Source: Mycolicibacterium cosmeticum (GTDB taxonomy: Bacteria; Actinomycetota; Actinomycetes; Mycobacteriales; Mycobacteriaceae). From it: a stretch of DNA of 64,000 nucleotides. The translations under genes were made by a program, and so were the position numbers. The notes beneath the pieces are model-generated. The model was not told the origin of the DNA and searched no databases. It worked only from the letters and a program-made list of their open reading frames with translations. The DNA is taken from positions 1,550,001 to 1,614,000 of the forward strand of contig NZ_CCBB010000003.1 of assembly GCF_000613185.1 (NCBI RefSeq), read 5' to 3'. Below are positions 28,901 through 36,578 of this stretch, piece by piece; the first letter of the stretch is position 1; each line of letters begins with the position of its first letter.

Positions 28901-31117
28901 GTGGTCGCGCTCGGAGATCGCTTGGTCAACGTCCTGGGGGCGAAGGCCGCCGCCAAGTTGGAGGAGGCGTTCGGTCTGCAGACCGTCAACGACCTGCTGC
29001 GGCACTTCCCGCGCAAGTACAGCGACGGCATCTCGGTCAGCGGCGAGGGTGAGGACCTCGAACTCGCGGAGGGTGATCACGTCACCCTGGTCGACGTCAT
29101 CACCGAGACGGTGGCCAAACCGATGCGCCGCCAACCCGGTAAGCGGCAGCGGATGTACCTGCGGGTCACCCTCGGCAACCGTAGGCCCGAGGTGACGGCC
29201 ACCTTCTTCAATGCCGACTATCTGATGAAGGATCTGGTGAAGGGCACTCGGCTGATGATGTCGGGTGAGGTCAAGTTCTTCCGGCAGACCGTGCAACTGG
29301 ACCATCCGGCGTTCCTGGTGCTCGAATCCCCGAGCGGCCGCACCATCGGTACCAAATCACTGAAGACCATCGCCGAGACCTCCGGCGCCGATGATCTGCT
29401 GGCCGCCTTCGACCGGGAGTTCTTCCCGATCTATCCGGCGACCGCCAAGGTGCAGAGCTGGGACGTGTACGGGTGTGTGCGGCAGGTGCTCGCCGTGCTG
29501 GACCCGGTGCCCGAGGTGCTTCCGGAAGAGATTGTGCGGCAATGGAATCTGATCTCCGAAGATCAGGCGTTGCGCGCTGTTCACCTGGCGCAGAACTCGA
29601 TGGAGCGGGCCCGGGCGCAGGAGCGGCTGGCGGTCGACGAAGCCGTCGGCCTGCAATGGGCGCTGGTGTCGCGGCGCTACAGCGAACTGGGCGAGACCGG
29701 CCCGGCCGCCCCGCGACGCGACGACGGCCTGGCCGCGGCCCTGCTGCGGCAGCTGCCGTTCGAGCTGACCGCCGGGCAGCGGGAGGTGCTCGACGTCATC
29801 TCCGCCGACCTGGCGGGTACTCGGCCGATGAACCGGATGCTGCAGGGTGAGGTCGGTTCCGGCAAGACCATCGTCTCGGTGCTGGCCATGATGCAGATGG
29901 TGGATGCGGGTTTTCAGTGCGCACTGTTGGCGCCCACCGAGGTGCTGGCCGCCCAGCACGCCCGGTCCGTGCGGTCGGTGCTCGGCCCGCTGGCCACCGC
30001 GGGGGAGCTCGGCGCGCCCGACGGTGCCACCCGGGTGGCGTTGCTCACCGGATCGATGTCGCCACAACAGAAGCGTCAGGTGCGTGACGAGATCGCCACC
30101 GGCGCAGCGGGTATCGTCATCGGCACGCACGCGCTCATCCAGGAGTCGGTGGAATTCCACCAGCTCGGCTTGGTGGTCGTCGACGAGCAGCATCGATTCG
30201 GGGTGGAGCAGCGGGACCGGTTGCGGGCCAAGGCAACCGGCGGCATCACGCCGCACCTGTTGGTCATGACGGCCACCCCGATCCCGCGGACCATCGCGCT
30301 GACGGTGTTCGGTGACCTGGAGACCTCGACGCTGCGGGAGCTGCCGCGGGGCCGTCAGCCCATCGTCACCAATGCCGTGTTCACCAAGGACAAACCGGCC
30401 TGGCTGGACCGGGTGTGGGCCCGGATCCGCGAAGAGGTGGCCGCCGGCCGGCAGGCGTATGTGGTGGCCTCCCGCATCGACGAGACCGAGAAATCGGCCA
30501 ACGAACAGGGCCCGCCGCCCATCACGGTGCTGCAGCTGCTCGACTTCCTGCGCGGCGGCCCGCTGTCGGACCTGCGGCTCGGTCTGATGCACGGCCGGCT
30601 GCCCGCCGAGGAGAAGGACGCCGTGATGAGCGCCTTCCGGGCCGGCGAGATCGATGTGCTGGTGTGCACCACCGTCATCGAGGTCGGGGTCGACGTGCCC
30701 AACTCCACCGTCATGGTGGTGATGGATGCCGAGCGGTTCGGGATCAGTCAGCTGCACCAGCTGCGGGGTCGGATCGGCCGCGGCGAGCATCCCAGCCTGT
30801 GCCTGCTGGTGTCGCGCACCCACGAGTCGAGCAAGGCCGGCGAGCGGCTGCGGGCCGTGGCCGGCACCCTGGACGGTTTCGCGTTGGCCGATCTGGACCT
30901 GCAGGAGCGCAGGGAGGGGGATGTGCTGGGCTACAGCCAATCCGGCAGGCGGATGACCCTGCATTTCCTGTCGCTGGCCGATCACCGGCAGCTCATCGAA
31001 GAAGCACGCGAATTCTGCCAGAGCGCCTACGAGGCCAATCCGCGCCGACCGGGGCTGGACGTGCTGGCCGCCCAGTTCACCGACACCGAACGCGTGCAGT
31101 ACCTGGACATGTCGTGA
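28901..31117 (+). CDS. recG: ATP-dependent DNA helicase RecG
   Basis: Branch-migration helicase that remodels stalled forks and Holliday junctions. The 738 residues contain an N-terminal OB-fold wedge domain, Walker A in QGEVGSGKTIVS, a DEQHRFG motif II (DExH type), TATPIPRTIAL motif III, and motif VI QLRGRIGRGEHPS. The C-terminal TRG region around EFCQSAYEANPRRPGLD is intact. The start is GTG. The stop overlaps the start of the HNH gene (GTGA), giving DhaL/DegV-recG-HNH as a coupled operon. Confidence 0.97.
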   Translation: MVALGDRLVNVLGAKAAAKLEEAFGLQTVNDLLRHFPRKYSDGISVSGEGEDLELAEGDHVTLVDVITETVAKPMRRQPGKRQRMYLRVTLGNRRPEVTATFFNADYLMKDLVKGTRLMMSGEVKFFRQTVQLDHPAFLVLESPSGRTIGTKSLKTIAETSGADDLLAAFDREFFPIYPATAKVQSWDVYGCVRQVLAVLDPVPEVLPEEIVRQWNLISEDQALRAVHLAQNSMERARAQERLAVDEAVGLQWALVSRRYSELGETGPAAPRRDDGLAAALLRQLPFELTAGQREVLDVISADLAGTRPMNRMLQGEVGSGKTIVSVLAMMQMVDAGFQCALLAPTEVLAAQHARSVRSVLGPLATAGELGAPDGATRVALLTGSMSPQQKRQVRDEIATGAAGIVIGTHALIQESVEFHQLGLVVVDEQHRFGVEQRDRLRAKATGGITPHLLVMTATPIPRTIALTVFGDLETSTLRELPRGRQPIVTNAVFTKDKPAWLDRVWARIREEVAAGRQAYVVASRIDETEKSANEQGPPPITVLQLLDFLRGGPLSDLRLGLMHGRLPAEEKDAVMSAFRAGEIDVLVCTTVIEVGVDVPNSTVMVVMDAERFGISQLHQLRGRIGRGEHPSLCLLVSRTHESSKAGERLRAVAGTLDGFALADLDLQERREGDVLGYSQSGRRMTLHFLSLADHRQLIEEAREFCQSAYEANPRRPGLDVLAAQFTDTERVQYLDMS

Positions 31118-31809
31118 AGCGGTGGGGGCCGCTGGCCGCGGGGGTGGTGCTGGCGGTCGTCGTCGCCGTGCAGGTGCTCACCCAGCCCGACGGTGAGCGC
31201 CTGGCGCGCGCCGACATCCCCACGGTGGCTCCGGGTGTCGACGTGCTGGCCGGGATCCCGGAAATCCCGGTCCGGGTGCGCGGGCACGACTACCGGCGGG
31301 CCGCCTTCGGTGACGCCTGGGATGACGACAACGGCGCCCCCGGCGGCCACAACGGGTGCGACACCCGCAACGACATCCTCGATCGCGACCTGGTCGACAA
31401 GACCTACGTCGCGATCACCCGCTGCCCGACGGCGGTGGCCACCGGGGTGCTGCACGACCCGTACACCGATGCCACCGTCGCGTTCGTCCGCGGGAACCAG
31501 ATCGGTGCGGCGGTGCAGATCGACCACATCGTCCCGCTGGCATTGGCCTGGGACCTGGGCGCCCGGGACTGGCCGCAGGCGCAGCGGCTGCGCTTCGCCA
31601 ACGACCCGGCCAACCTGATAGCCGTTGCGGGACAAGCTAATCAGGACAAGGGTGACGCCGAGCCCGCCCGGTGGATGCCGCCCAACCACGCCTTCTGGTG
31701 TCAGTACGCGGTGCAGTTCGCCGCGGTGCTGCGCGGTTACCGACTGCCGGTGGATGCGCCGTCGGCCGCCGTGCTGCGCGAGGCGGCCGGCACCTGCCCT
31801 GCCGGCTGA
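31114..31809 (+). CDS. membrane-anchored or exported HNH endonuclease-fold protein, Rv2972c-like
   Basis: A 231-residue protein with an N-terminal hydrophobic segment (LAAGVVLAVVVAVQVL) that is either a signal peptide or an anchor. The rest matches the DUF1524/GmrSD-type HNH fold: IDHIVPLALAWDLGAR supplies the H-N-H first histidine region and ANDPANLIAVAGQANQDKG the second half, with a final PNHAFWCQYA helix. The domain organisation points to an extracytoplasmic nuclease, though activity is unproven. It corresponds by position to Rv2972c after recG. Its start overlaps recG; its stop is 3 bases from the convergent kinase stop. Confidence 0.88.
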   Translation: MKRWGPLAAGVVLAVVVAVQVLTQPDGERLARADIPTVAPGVDVLAGIPEIPVRVRGHDYRRAAFGDAWDDDNGAPGGHNGCDTRNDILDRDLVDKTYVAITRCPTAVATGVLHDPYTDATVAFVRGNQIGAAVQIDHIVPLALAWDLGARDWPQAQRLRFANDPANLIAVAGQANQDKGDAEPARWMPPNHAFWCQYAVQFAAVLRGYRLPVDAPSAAVLREAAGTCPAG

Positions 31810-31812
31810 GGT

Positions 31813-33471
31813 TTACGGCGGGAAGACCTGCTTGATGCTGCCGTCGGGATTGACCTGCATGAAACCGGTACCCGGTGCCGTCGAATGGACGGCGAGCTCC
31901 AATCCGCCCCCTGTACCAGCCCCCGTCGCTTCGCTCGCCCCGGTGCCTTCCACGATCAGATACACCCCGCTGCCGTCCGGGGCGCCGAGTTTCTGGGGCG
32001 CGTCGGCCAGCGTGGCGGCCACCCCCGGCACGTTGATGGCGCCGAGGTCGGCGAGCACGTCGAACGAACTGGTGCTGGTCGCCGAACCCCACTCCTGCCA
32101 GCCGTCGCCGCGGTACATGAAGCTGTGCTCGACGTGCGAGTTGGTCGGATCGACCCGGTCCAGGATCGCGTAGGTGGGATAGACCACCAACTGGAAGCCC
32201 ATGGTGTCGGCGAATTTCGCGCGGATGGTGTCCAGCAGCGCGGCCAACCCGTCGGCGGTCTGCAGTTGCGACGGCTTCTCGGCGGCCTGGGTCGCGGTGG
32301 GCACGGTGGGCGAATACGTCGGGGAGGCAGTCGGTTTGGGGCTTGCTGCGGTGGAGGTGCGCGACCCGGCGGTGGGTGCGGCGACCTGCTGACCGGAATC
32401 CTGCGACCGCGCGTTGAGCACGAGCACGACGGCGACCGCGGCGACACCGAGCATGCCCAGCAGACCGATCGGGATGAGGATCGCCGGTCCGCGCCACCAC
32501 GGCTGCGTGGTGGGGGCGGGTTGCCAGGCCGGTGCCGGCGCGGCGGGCCACTGCTGGTGGGACATCGGCGGGGTGGCCGGATAGGGGACCGGGGGCGGTG
32601 GCGGTGGCCAACTGCCCGCGGCGGTCGGTTGATCGTGAGCGGCGGGCGCCGGTGCGGCGGGTGCGGTCAAGGCGGCGCGGGCGGCCGCGGCCAGATCCCT
32701 GGTGGTGGCATAGCGGTGGTCGGGGTTCTTGGCCATCCCGGTGGCGACGACCTGATCCATTCCGGGCGGCACCCCGGGCCGCAGCGTCGACGGGCGCGGC
32801 GGCGGCAGGCTCAGATGGCCGGCGACCTGGCGTTCCATGCTGTCGCCGGGAAACGGCTGCACCCCGGTCAGGCATTCGTGCAGCACACAGGTCAGCGCGT
32901 AGATGTCGGCGCGGGCGTCCGAGCTGTCGGTGGACAGCCGCTCCGGGGCCATATAGGCCAGCGTGCCGATCGTCGAGCCGGTGCTGGTGAGCTTGGTGGC
33001 CCCGGCCGTGCGGGCGATGCCGAAATCGATCAGGTAGGCGAAGTCCTCGTCGGTCACCAGGATGTTCGACGGTTTCACGTCGCGGTGCACCAGCCCGACC
33101 CGGTGCGCGGCGTTGAGCGCCGCGGCGATCTGCTCGACGATGGCAACGGCGCGCTGGGGCGACAGCGGGCCGTCCTGCAGCAGCTCGTGCACGGTCTTGC
33201 CCTCGATCAACCGCATGGTGACGTACAGCCGGCCGTCGATCTCGCCGAAGTCGTGGATCGGGACGATGTGCGGCTCGTCCAGGCCGGCCGCCATCTGGGC
33301 CTCACGGCGGAACCGCCGCTGGTAGGTGTCGTCGTCGGCGAGGTTGGCCGGCAGCACCTTCAGCGCGACCACCCGGTTCATGGTGGTGTCGAAGGCCTGC
33401 CACACCTCGCCCATGCCGCCCCGGCCCAGCACCCTGACCAGGCGGTACCGGCCGAACGGCGTTCCATCCAC
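31813..33471 (-). CDS. transmembrane Ser/Thr protein kinase with unusual ectodomain
   Basis: A 552-residue Hanks-type kinase. Residues 1-270 are the kinase domain: Gly loop GRGGMG, ATP lysine K38, catalytic loop HRDVKPSN (129-136), DFG at 149-151, activation loop ending MAPERL. A Pro/Ala-rich juxtamembrane stretch (270-328) leads to one TM helix (about 329-352). Outside is a Ser/Thr/Pro linker and a roughly 130-residue domain with VVYPTYAILDRVDP and YRGDGWQEWG that is not made of PASTA repeats. The M. tuberculosis counterpart is unclear, so no symbol is given. The start is ATG at 33471. A TetR gene follows upstream on the same strand. Confidence 0.92.
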   Translation of the reverse strand: MDGTPFGRYRLVRVLGRGGMGEVWQAFDTTMNRVVALKVLPANLADDDTYQRRFRREAQMAAGLDEPHIVPIHDFGEIDGRLYVTMRLIEGKTVHELLQDGPLSPQRAVAIVEQIAAALNAAHRVGLVHRDVKPSNILVTDEDFAYLIDFGIARTAGATKLTSTGSTIGTLAYMAPERLSTDSSDARADIYALTCVLHECLTGVQPFPGDSMERQVAGHLSLPPPRPSTLRPGVPPGMDQVVATGMAKNPDHRYATTRDLAAAARAALTAPAAPAPAAHDQPTAAGSWPPPPPPVPYPATPPMSHQQWPAAPAPAWQPAPTTQPWWRGPAILIPIGLLGMLGVAAVAVVLVLNARSQDSGQQVAAPTAGSRTSTAASPKPTASPTYSPTVPTATQAAEKPSQLQTADGLAALLDTIRAKFADTMGFQLVVYPTYAILDRVDPTNSHVEHSFMYRGDGWQEWGSATSTSSFDVLADLGAINVPGVAATLADAPQKLGAPDGSGVYLIVEGTGASEATGAGTGGGLELAVHSTAPGTGFMQVNPDGSIKQVFPP

Positions 33472-33514
33472 GGGCTAACCATAGGAGGCAATCGGCTCGG
33501 CTGCCAGCAATCGC

Positions 33515-34093
33515 TCAGGGTGCGGTGTCTTCGCCTTTGGTGCTGTAGCCCTTGGTCATCCAGTACACGGCCCGGTCCAGGGTGGGCAGGATGTCGGTGA
33601 TGGCGATCTCGCCGGCGGTGTACCGGCCGATCAACCCGTGCACCAGGCTCAGCAGCACGGCATCCAGGTCGGCGATGAAGTCGGCGTCGACCCCGGCGAG
33701 CAACTCCATGCCCGCGGGGACCACGACGTCCAGGCCCCGGCGCAGCAGCCGCTGGCCACCCGGTGCCGAGCGGGCCCGGAAGAAGGCCCGCAGCATTCCC
33801 GGATGCTTCTCCCACGGCTCGAAAATGGTTCGCAGCAGGTGCATTTGCGCTTCGTAGAGGGACTCGTCGGGGGCGCGGCGGTGCGGCGTGATGCCGGCGT
33901 AGCGGTGTTTCTCCAGCCAGGCCTCCAGCGCGGCCAGGATGAGCTCGTCGCGGGTGGGGTAGCGCTTGTAGATGGTGGCCAGCGATGTCTTGGCCCGCCG
34001 CGCCACCTCGCGCAACTGGACGGCGTCGTAGCCGTCGGTTTCCAGCATGGCCGCCACGGCGCCCAGGATCGGATCTAGTCCGGGATCGTCCAC
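33515..34093 (-). CDS. TetR-family regulator of the mycofactocin-SDR operon
   Basis: A 192-residue TetR protein: N-terminal HTH (AVQLREVARRAKTSLATIYKRYPTRDELILAALEAW) followed by an all-helical ligand domain. The start GTG 34093 was chosen because AAGGGGG lies 5 bases upstream; the open frame extends far into the neighbouring SDR but is not protein-like there. It is divergent from the SDR operon, and two nearly identical 13-bp palindromes occupy the 81-base gap, so it likely represses itself and the operon until a catabolic ligand binds (inference). Confidence 0.9.
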   Translation of the reverse strand: MDDPGLDPILGAVAAMLETDGYDAVQLREVARRAKTSLATIYKRYPTRDELILAALEAWLEKHRYAGITPHRRAPDESLYEAQMHLLRTIFEPWEKHPGMLRAFFRARSAPGGQRLLRRGLDVVVPAGMELLAGVDADFIADLDAVLLSLVHGLIGRYTAGEIAITDILPTLDRAVYWMTKGYSTKGEDTAP

Positions 34094-34116
34094 GAGAACC
34101 CCCTTGCCGCCACTGA

Positions 34117-34152
34117 GTAACCAGGTTACCGTACCGGGTGTAACACGGTTAC
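34117..34152. promoter_or_regulatory. two copies of a 13-bp operator GTAAC-NN-GGTTAC type
   Basis: GTAACCAGGTTAC (34117-34129) is a perfect palindrome; GTAACACGGTTAC (34140-34152) differs at two central bases. They are spaced 23 bp start to start, about two helical turns, between the divergent TetR and SDR starts. The layout is that of a double TetR operator overlapping both promoters. Confidence 0.7.
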
Positions 34153-34174
34153 TGGGCAATGAAGCGAGGGATCG

Positions 34175-35005
34175 ATGGGCACTCTGGACGGCAAGGTCGC
34201 GTTCATCACGGGGGTGGCACGCGGCCAAGGGCGAAGCCACGCGGTGCGGCTGGCCGCCGACGGTGCCGACATCATCGGCGTGGACATCTGCGCCGACATC
34301 CCCTCCAACGGCTACCCGATGGCCACCCGGTCCGAGCTGGACGAGACGGTGGCACTGGTTGAGGCGCAGGGCGCCAAGATGATCGGTGCCGTCGCCGATG
34401 TGCGCGACTTCCACGCGCTTAAAGCCGCGCTCGACGACGGGGTGGCCCACTTCGGGCGGCTCGACATCGTCTGCGCCAACGCGGGGATCGCCGCCATGGC
34501 GTTCCGTGAACTGACCGACGACGAGGACCTGCAGATGTGGTCCGATGTCGTCGGCGTCAACCTGATCGGCTCCTACCACACCGCCAAGGTGGCCATTCCA
34601 CACCTGATCGCCGGCGGGCGTGGCGGGTCCATCGTCTTCACCAGCTCCACCGCCGGGCTCAAAGGCTTCGGCGGGATGCAGGGCGGTGGCCTCGGTTATG
34701 CGGCATCCAAGCACGGCATCGTCGGCTTGATGCGTACCTTGGCCAATGCGCTTGCGCCACACAGTATCCGGGTCAACACCGTGCACCCGACGGCGGTCAA
34801 CACCATGATGGCCGTCAACCCGGCCATGACGGAGTTCCTGGAGAACTATCCCGGTGGCGGTCCACACCTGCAGAATCCGATGCCCGTCTCGCTGCTGGAG
34901 CCCGAAGACATCAGCGCGGCCATCGCCTACCTGGTGTCCGATCAGGCGAAGTACGTCACCGGGATCACCTTCCCGGTCGACGCCGGCTTCTGCAACAAGC
35001 TGTGA
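34175..35005 (+). CDS. mycofactocin-coupled SDR family oxidoreductase (1)
   Basis: A 276-residue short-chain dehydrogenase with the cofactor motif TGVARGQGRSHAVRLA, NAG as ANAGIA, catalytic Ser in SSTAGLKG and Tyr-Lys in GYAASKHG. After the second beta strand it carries the extra segment VDICADIPSNGYPMATRSEL, a loop insertion typical of SDRs that work with the redox peptide mycofactocin, where bound NAD is not freely exchanged (TIGR03971-type). It probably oxidises an alcohol in a catabolic route. The ATG at 34175 follows the double operator. Its stop overlaps the start of the second SDR. Confidence 0.92.
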   Translation: MGTLDGKVAFITGVARGQGRSHAVRLAADGADIIGVDICADIPSNGYPMATRSELDETVALVEAQGAKMIGAVADVRDFHALKAALDDGVAHFGRLDIVCANAGIAAMAFRELTDDEDLQMWSDVVGVNLIGSYHTAKVAIPHLIAGGRGGSIVFTSSTAGLKGFGGMQGGGLGYAASKHGIVGLMRTLANALAPHSIRVNTVHPTAVNTMMAVNPAMTEFLENYPGGGPHLQNPMPVSLLEPEDISAAIAYLVSDQAKYVTGITFPVDAGFCNKL

Positions 35006-35799
35006 GAGCCGCCGGTAAGCGCGTCCTGATCACCGGCGCGGCCCGCGGTATGGGGCGTAGCCACGCGATCAGGCTCGCCGAAGAGGGCGCGGACGTGATT
35101 CTCGTCGACATCTGCGCATCCCTGCCCGATATCGAGTACCCGCTGGCCACTCCCGACGAATTGGCCGAAACCGCCCGGCTGGTCGAACAACTCGGCCGCC
35201 GCGCGGTCAGCCACATCGTCGATGTGCGCGACGCCGACGCGCTGGCCGCCGCGGTGGCCGACGGTGTCACCCGGTTGGGCGGGCTGGACGCCGCGGTCGC
35301 CAATGCCGGCGTGCTGACCGCCGGAACCTGGGACACCACCACCGCACAACAGTGGCGCACCGTCGTCGATGTCAACCTGATCGGCACCTGGAACACCTGC
35401 GCCGCGGCGCTGCCGCACCTGGTCGACCACGGCGGGAGCCTGGTGAACATCAGCTCGGCCGCCGGGCTCAAGGGCACCCCGCTGCACACCCCGTACACCG
35501 CGACCAAACACGGCGTCGTCGGACTGAGCCGGGCGCTGGCCAATGAGCTGGCCGCCGTGAACGTCCGGGTCAACACCGTGCACCCGACCGGGGTGGCCAC
35601 CGGGATGCGACCGGATTCGCTGCACCACCTGCTGGCCGAGCAGCGCCCCGATCTGGCACCGCTGTTCGGCAACGCCCTGCCGATCGTGATGGCCGAGGCC
35701 GTCGACATCAGCAATGCAGTGCTGTATCTGGTGTCCGACGAGTCGCGGTATGTCACCGGCATGGAGTTCAAGGTCGATGCGGGGGTGACGCTGCGATGA
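35002..35799 (+). CDS. mycofactocin-coupled SDR family oxidoreductase (2)
   Basis: A 265-residue paralogue of the preceding gene: TGAARGMGRSHAIRLA, the insertion DICASLPDIEYPLATPDEL, SSAAGLKG and catalytic PYTATKHG. The GTG start at 35002 overlaps the previous stop by 4 bases, and its own stop overlaps the next start, so the four genes are translationally coupled. Two such enzymes in a row may act on successive or stereoisomeric alcohols (inference). The N-terminus is shorter than the first copy by about six residues. Confidence 0.9.
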   Translation: MRAAGKRVLITGAARGMGRSHAIRLAEEGADVILVDICASLPDIEYPLATPDELAETARLVEQLGRRAVSHIVDVRDADALAAAVADGVTRLGGLDAAVANAGVLTAGTWDTTTAQQWRTVVDVNLIGTWNTCAAALPHLVDHGGSLVNISSAAGLKGTPLHTPYTATKHGVVGLSRALANELAAVNVRVNTVHPTGVATGMRPDSLHHLLAEQRPDLAPLFGNALPIVMAEAVDISNAVLYLVSDESRYVTGMEFKVDAGVTLR

Positions 35800-36578
35800 C
35801 CGAACAGGGCCGGCGTGCCTTCGCCGATGTGATGACGTTTCCCGCGCCCGAGGAAACCAGCCCGGCCACCGAGGGCCTGCTGGACTACGTCTATGCCCAG
35901 GTGTGGCAGCGCCCGGAGCTCACCAGACGGGACCGGCGGTTCGTCACGCTGGCGTGCGTGGCGGCGGCCGACGCCGAGGGTCCGCTGCGTGATCACGTGT
36001 ACGCCGCACTCAACAGCGGCGACGTCACGATCACCGAAATGCAAGAAACTGTCCTGCATTTCGCGGTGTACGGGGGCTGGCCCAAGGCCTCGCGATTCAA
36101 CATGGTGGTGGACGAACAATGGGAGCGCATCCACCGCGAGCGCGGTGAGACGGTGCCGCCGCCGCAACCGTTGCTGCCGTTGGGTACCCCGAGTGACCCG
36201 GAAGCCCGGCTGGCGGTGGGCGAGCAGGCCTTCCGCGAGATCAACTGTCTGCCGTTCGCGCCGACCCGGGACAATCCGTACCAGGGGGCCGGCATTCTGA
36301 ACTTCGTCTTCGGCGAGATGTGGCTGCGGCCCGGGCTGGGCATGAAGGAACGCAGGCTGGTGACGGTGGCCTGTGTGGCGTGGCAGGACGCGCCGTACCC
36401 GATCCTCAGCCACGTGTACGCCGCGCTCAAGAGCGGTGACGTGTCGTTCGACGAAATGGACGAGCTGGCACTGCACTTCGCTGCCTACTACGGTTGGCCC
36501 AAGGCCTCGCACCTGAACCAGGTGATCGGCGAGCAGAAACAACGGGTGCTCGACGAGTGGGCGGCCGAAGCCTCATGA
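35796..36578 (+). CDS. tandem carboxymuconolactone decarboxylase-like protein
   Basis: A 260-residue protein made of two similar CMD-fold halves. The first contains RRDRRFVTLACVAAAD, RDHVYAALNSGDV and HFAVYGGWPKASRFN; the second contains KERRLVTVACVAWQD, LSHVYAALKSGDV and HFAAYYGWPKASHLN. Each half keeps the histidine but neither has the CxxC pair of AhpD, so it is probably not a peroxidase; decarboxylase/lactonase-type chemistry is possible. It starts at ATG 35796 overlapping the SDR stop and is coupled to the aldehyde dehydrogenase that follows. Confidence 0.9.
   Translation: MTEQGRRAFADVMTFPAPEETSPATEGLLDYVYAQVWQRPELTRRDRRFVTLACVAAADAEGPLRDHVYAALNSGDVTITEMQETVLHFAVYGGWPKASRFNMVVDEQWERIHRERGETVPPPQPLLPLGTPSDPEARLAVGEQAFREINCLPFAPTRDNPYQGAGILNFVFGEMWLRPGLGMKERRLVTVACVAWQDAPYPILSHVYAALKSGDVSFDEMDELALHFAAYYGWPKASHLNQVIGEQKQRVLDEWAAEAS

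Noticed and set aside
26123..31809. Phage or mobile origin for the ung-recG-HNH stretch because of the HNH fold
   Set aside because: Gene order matches M. tuberculosis Rv2976c-Rv2972c and the HNH gene is coupled to recG, so it is backbone.
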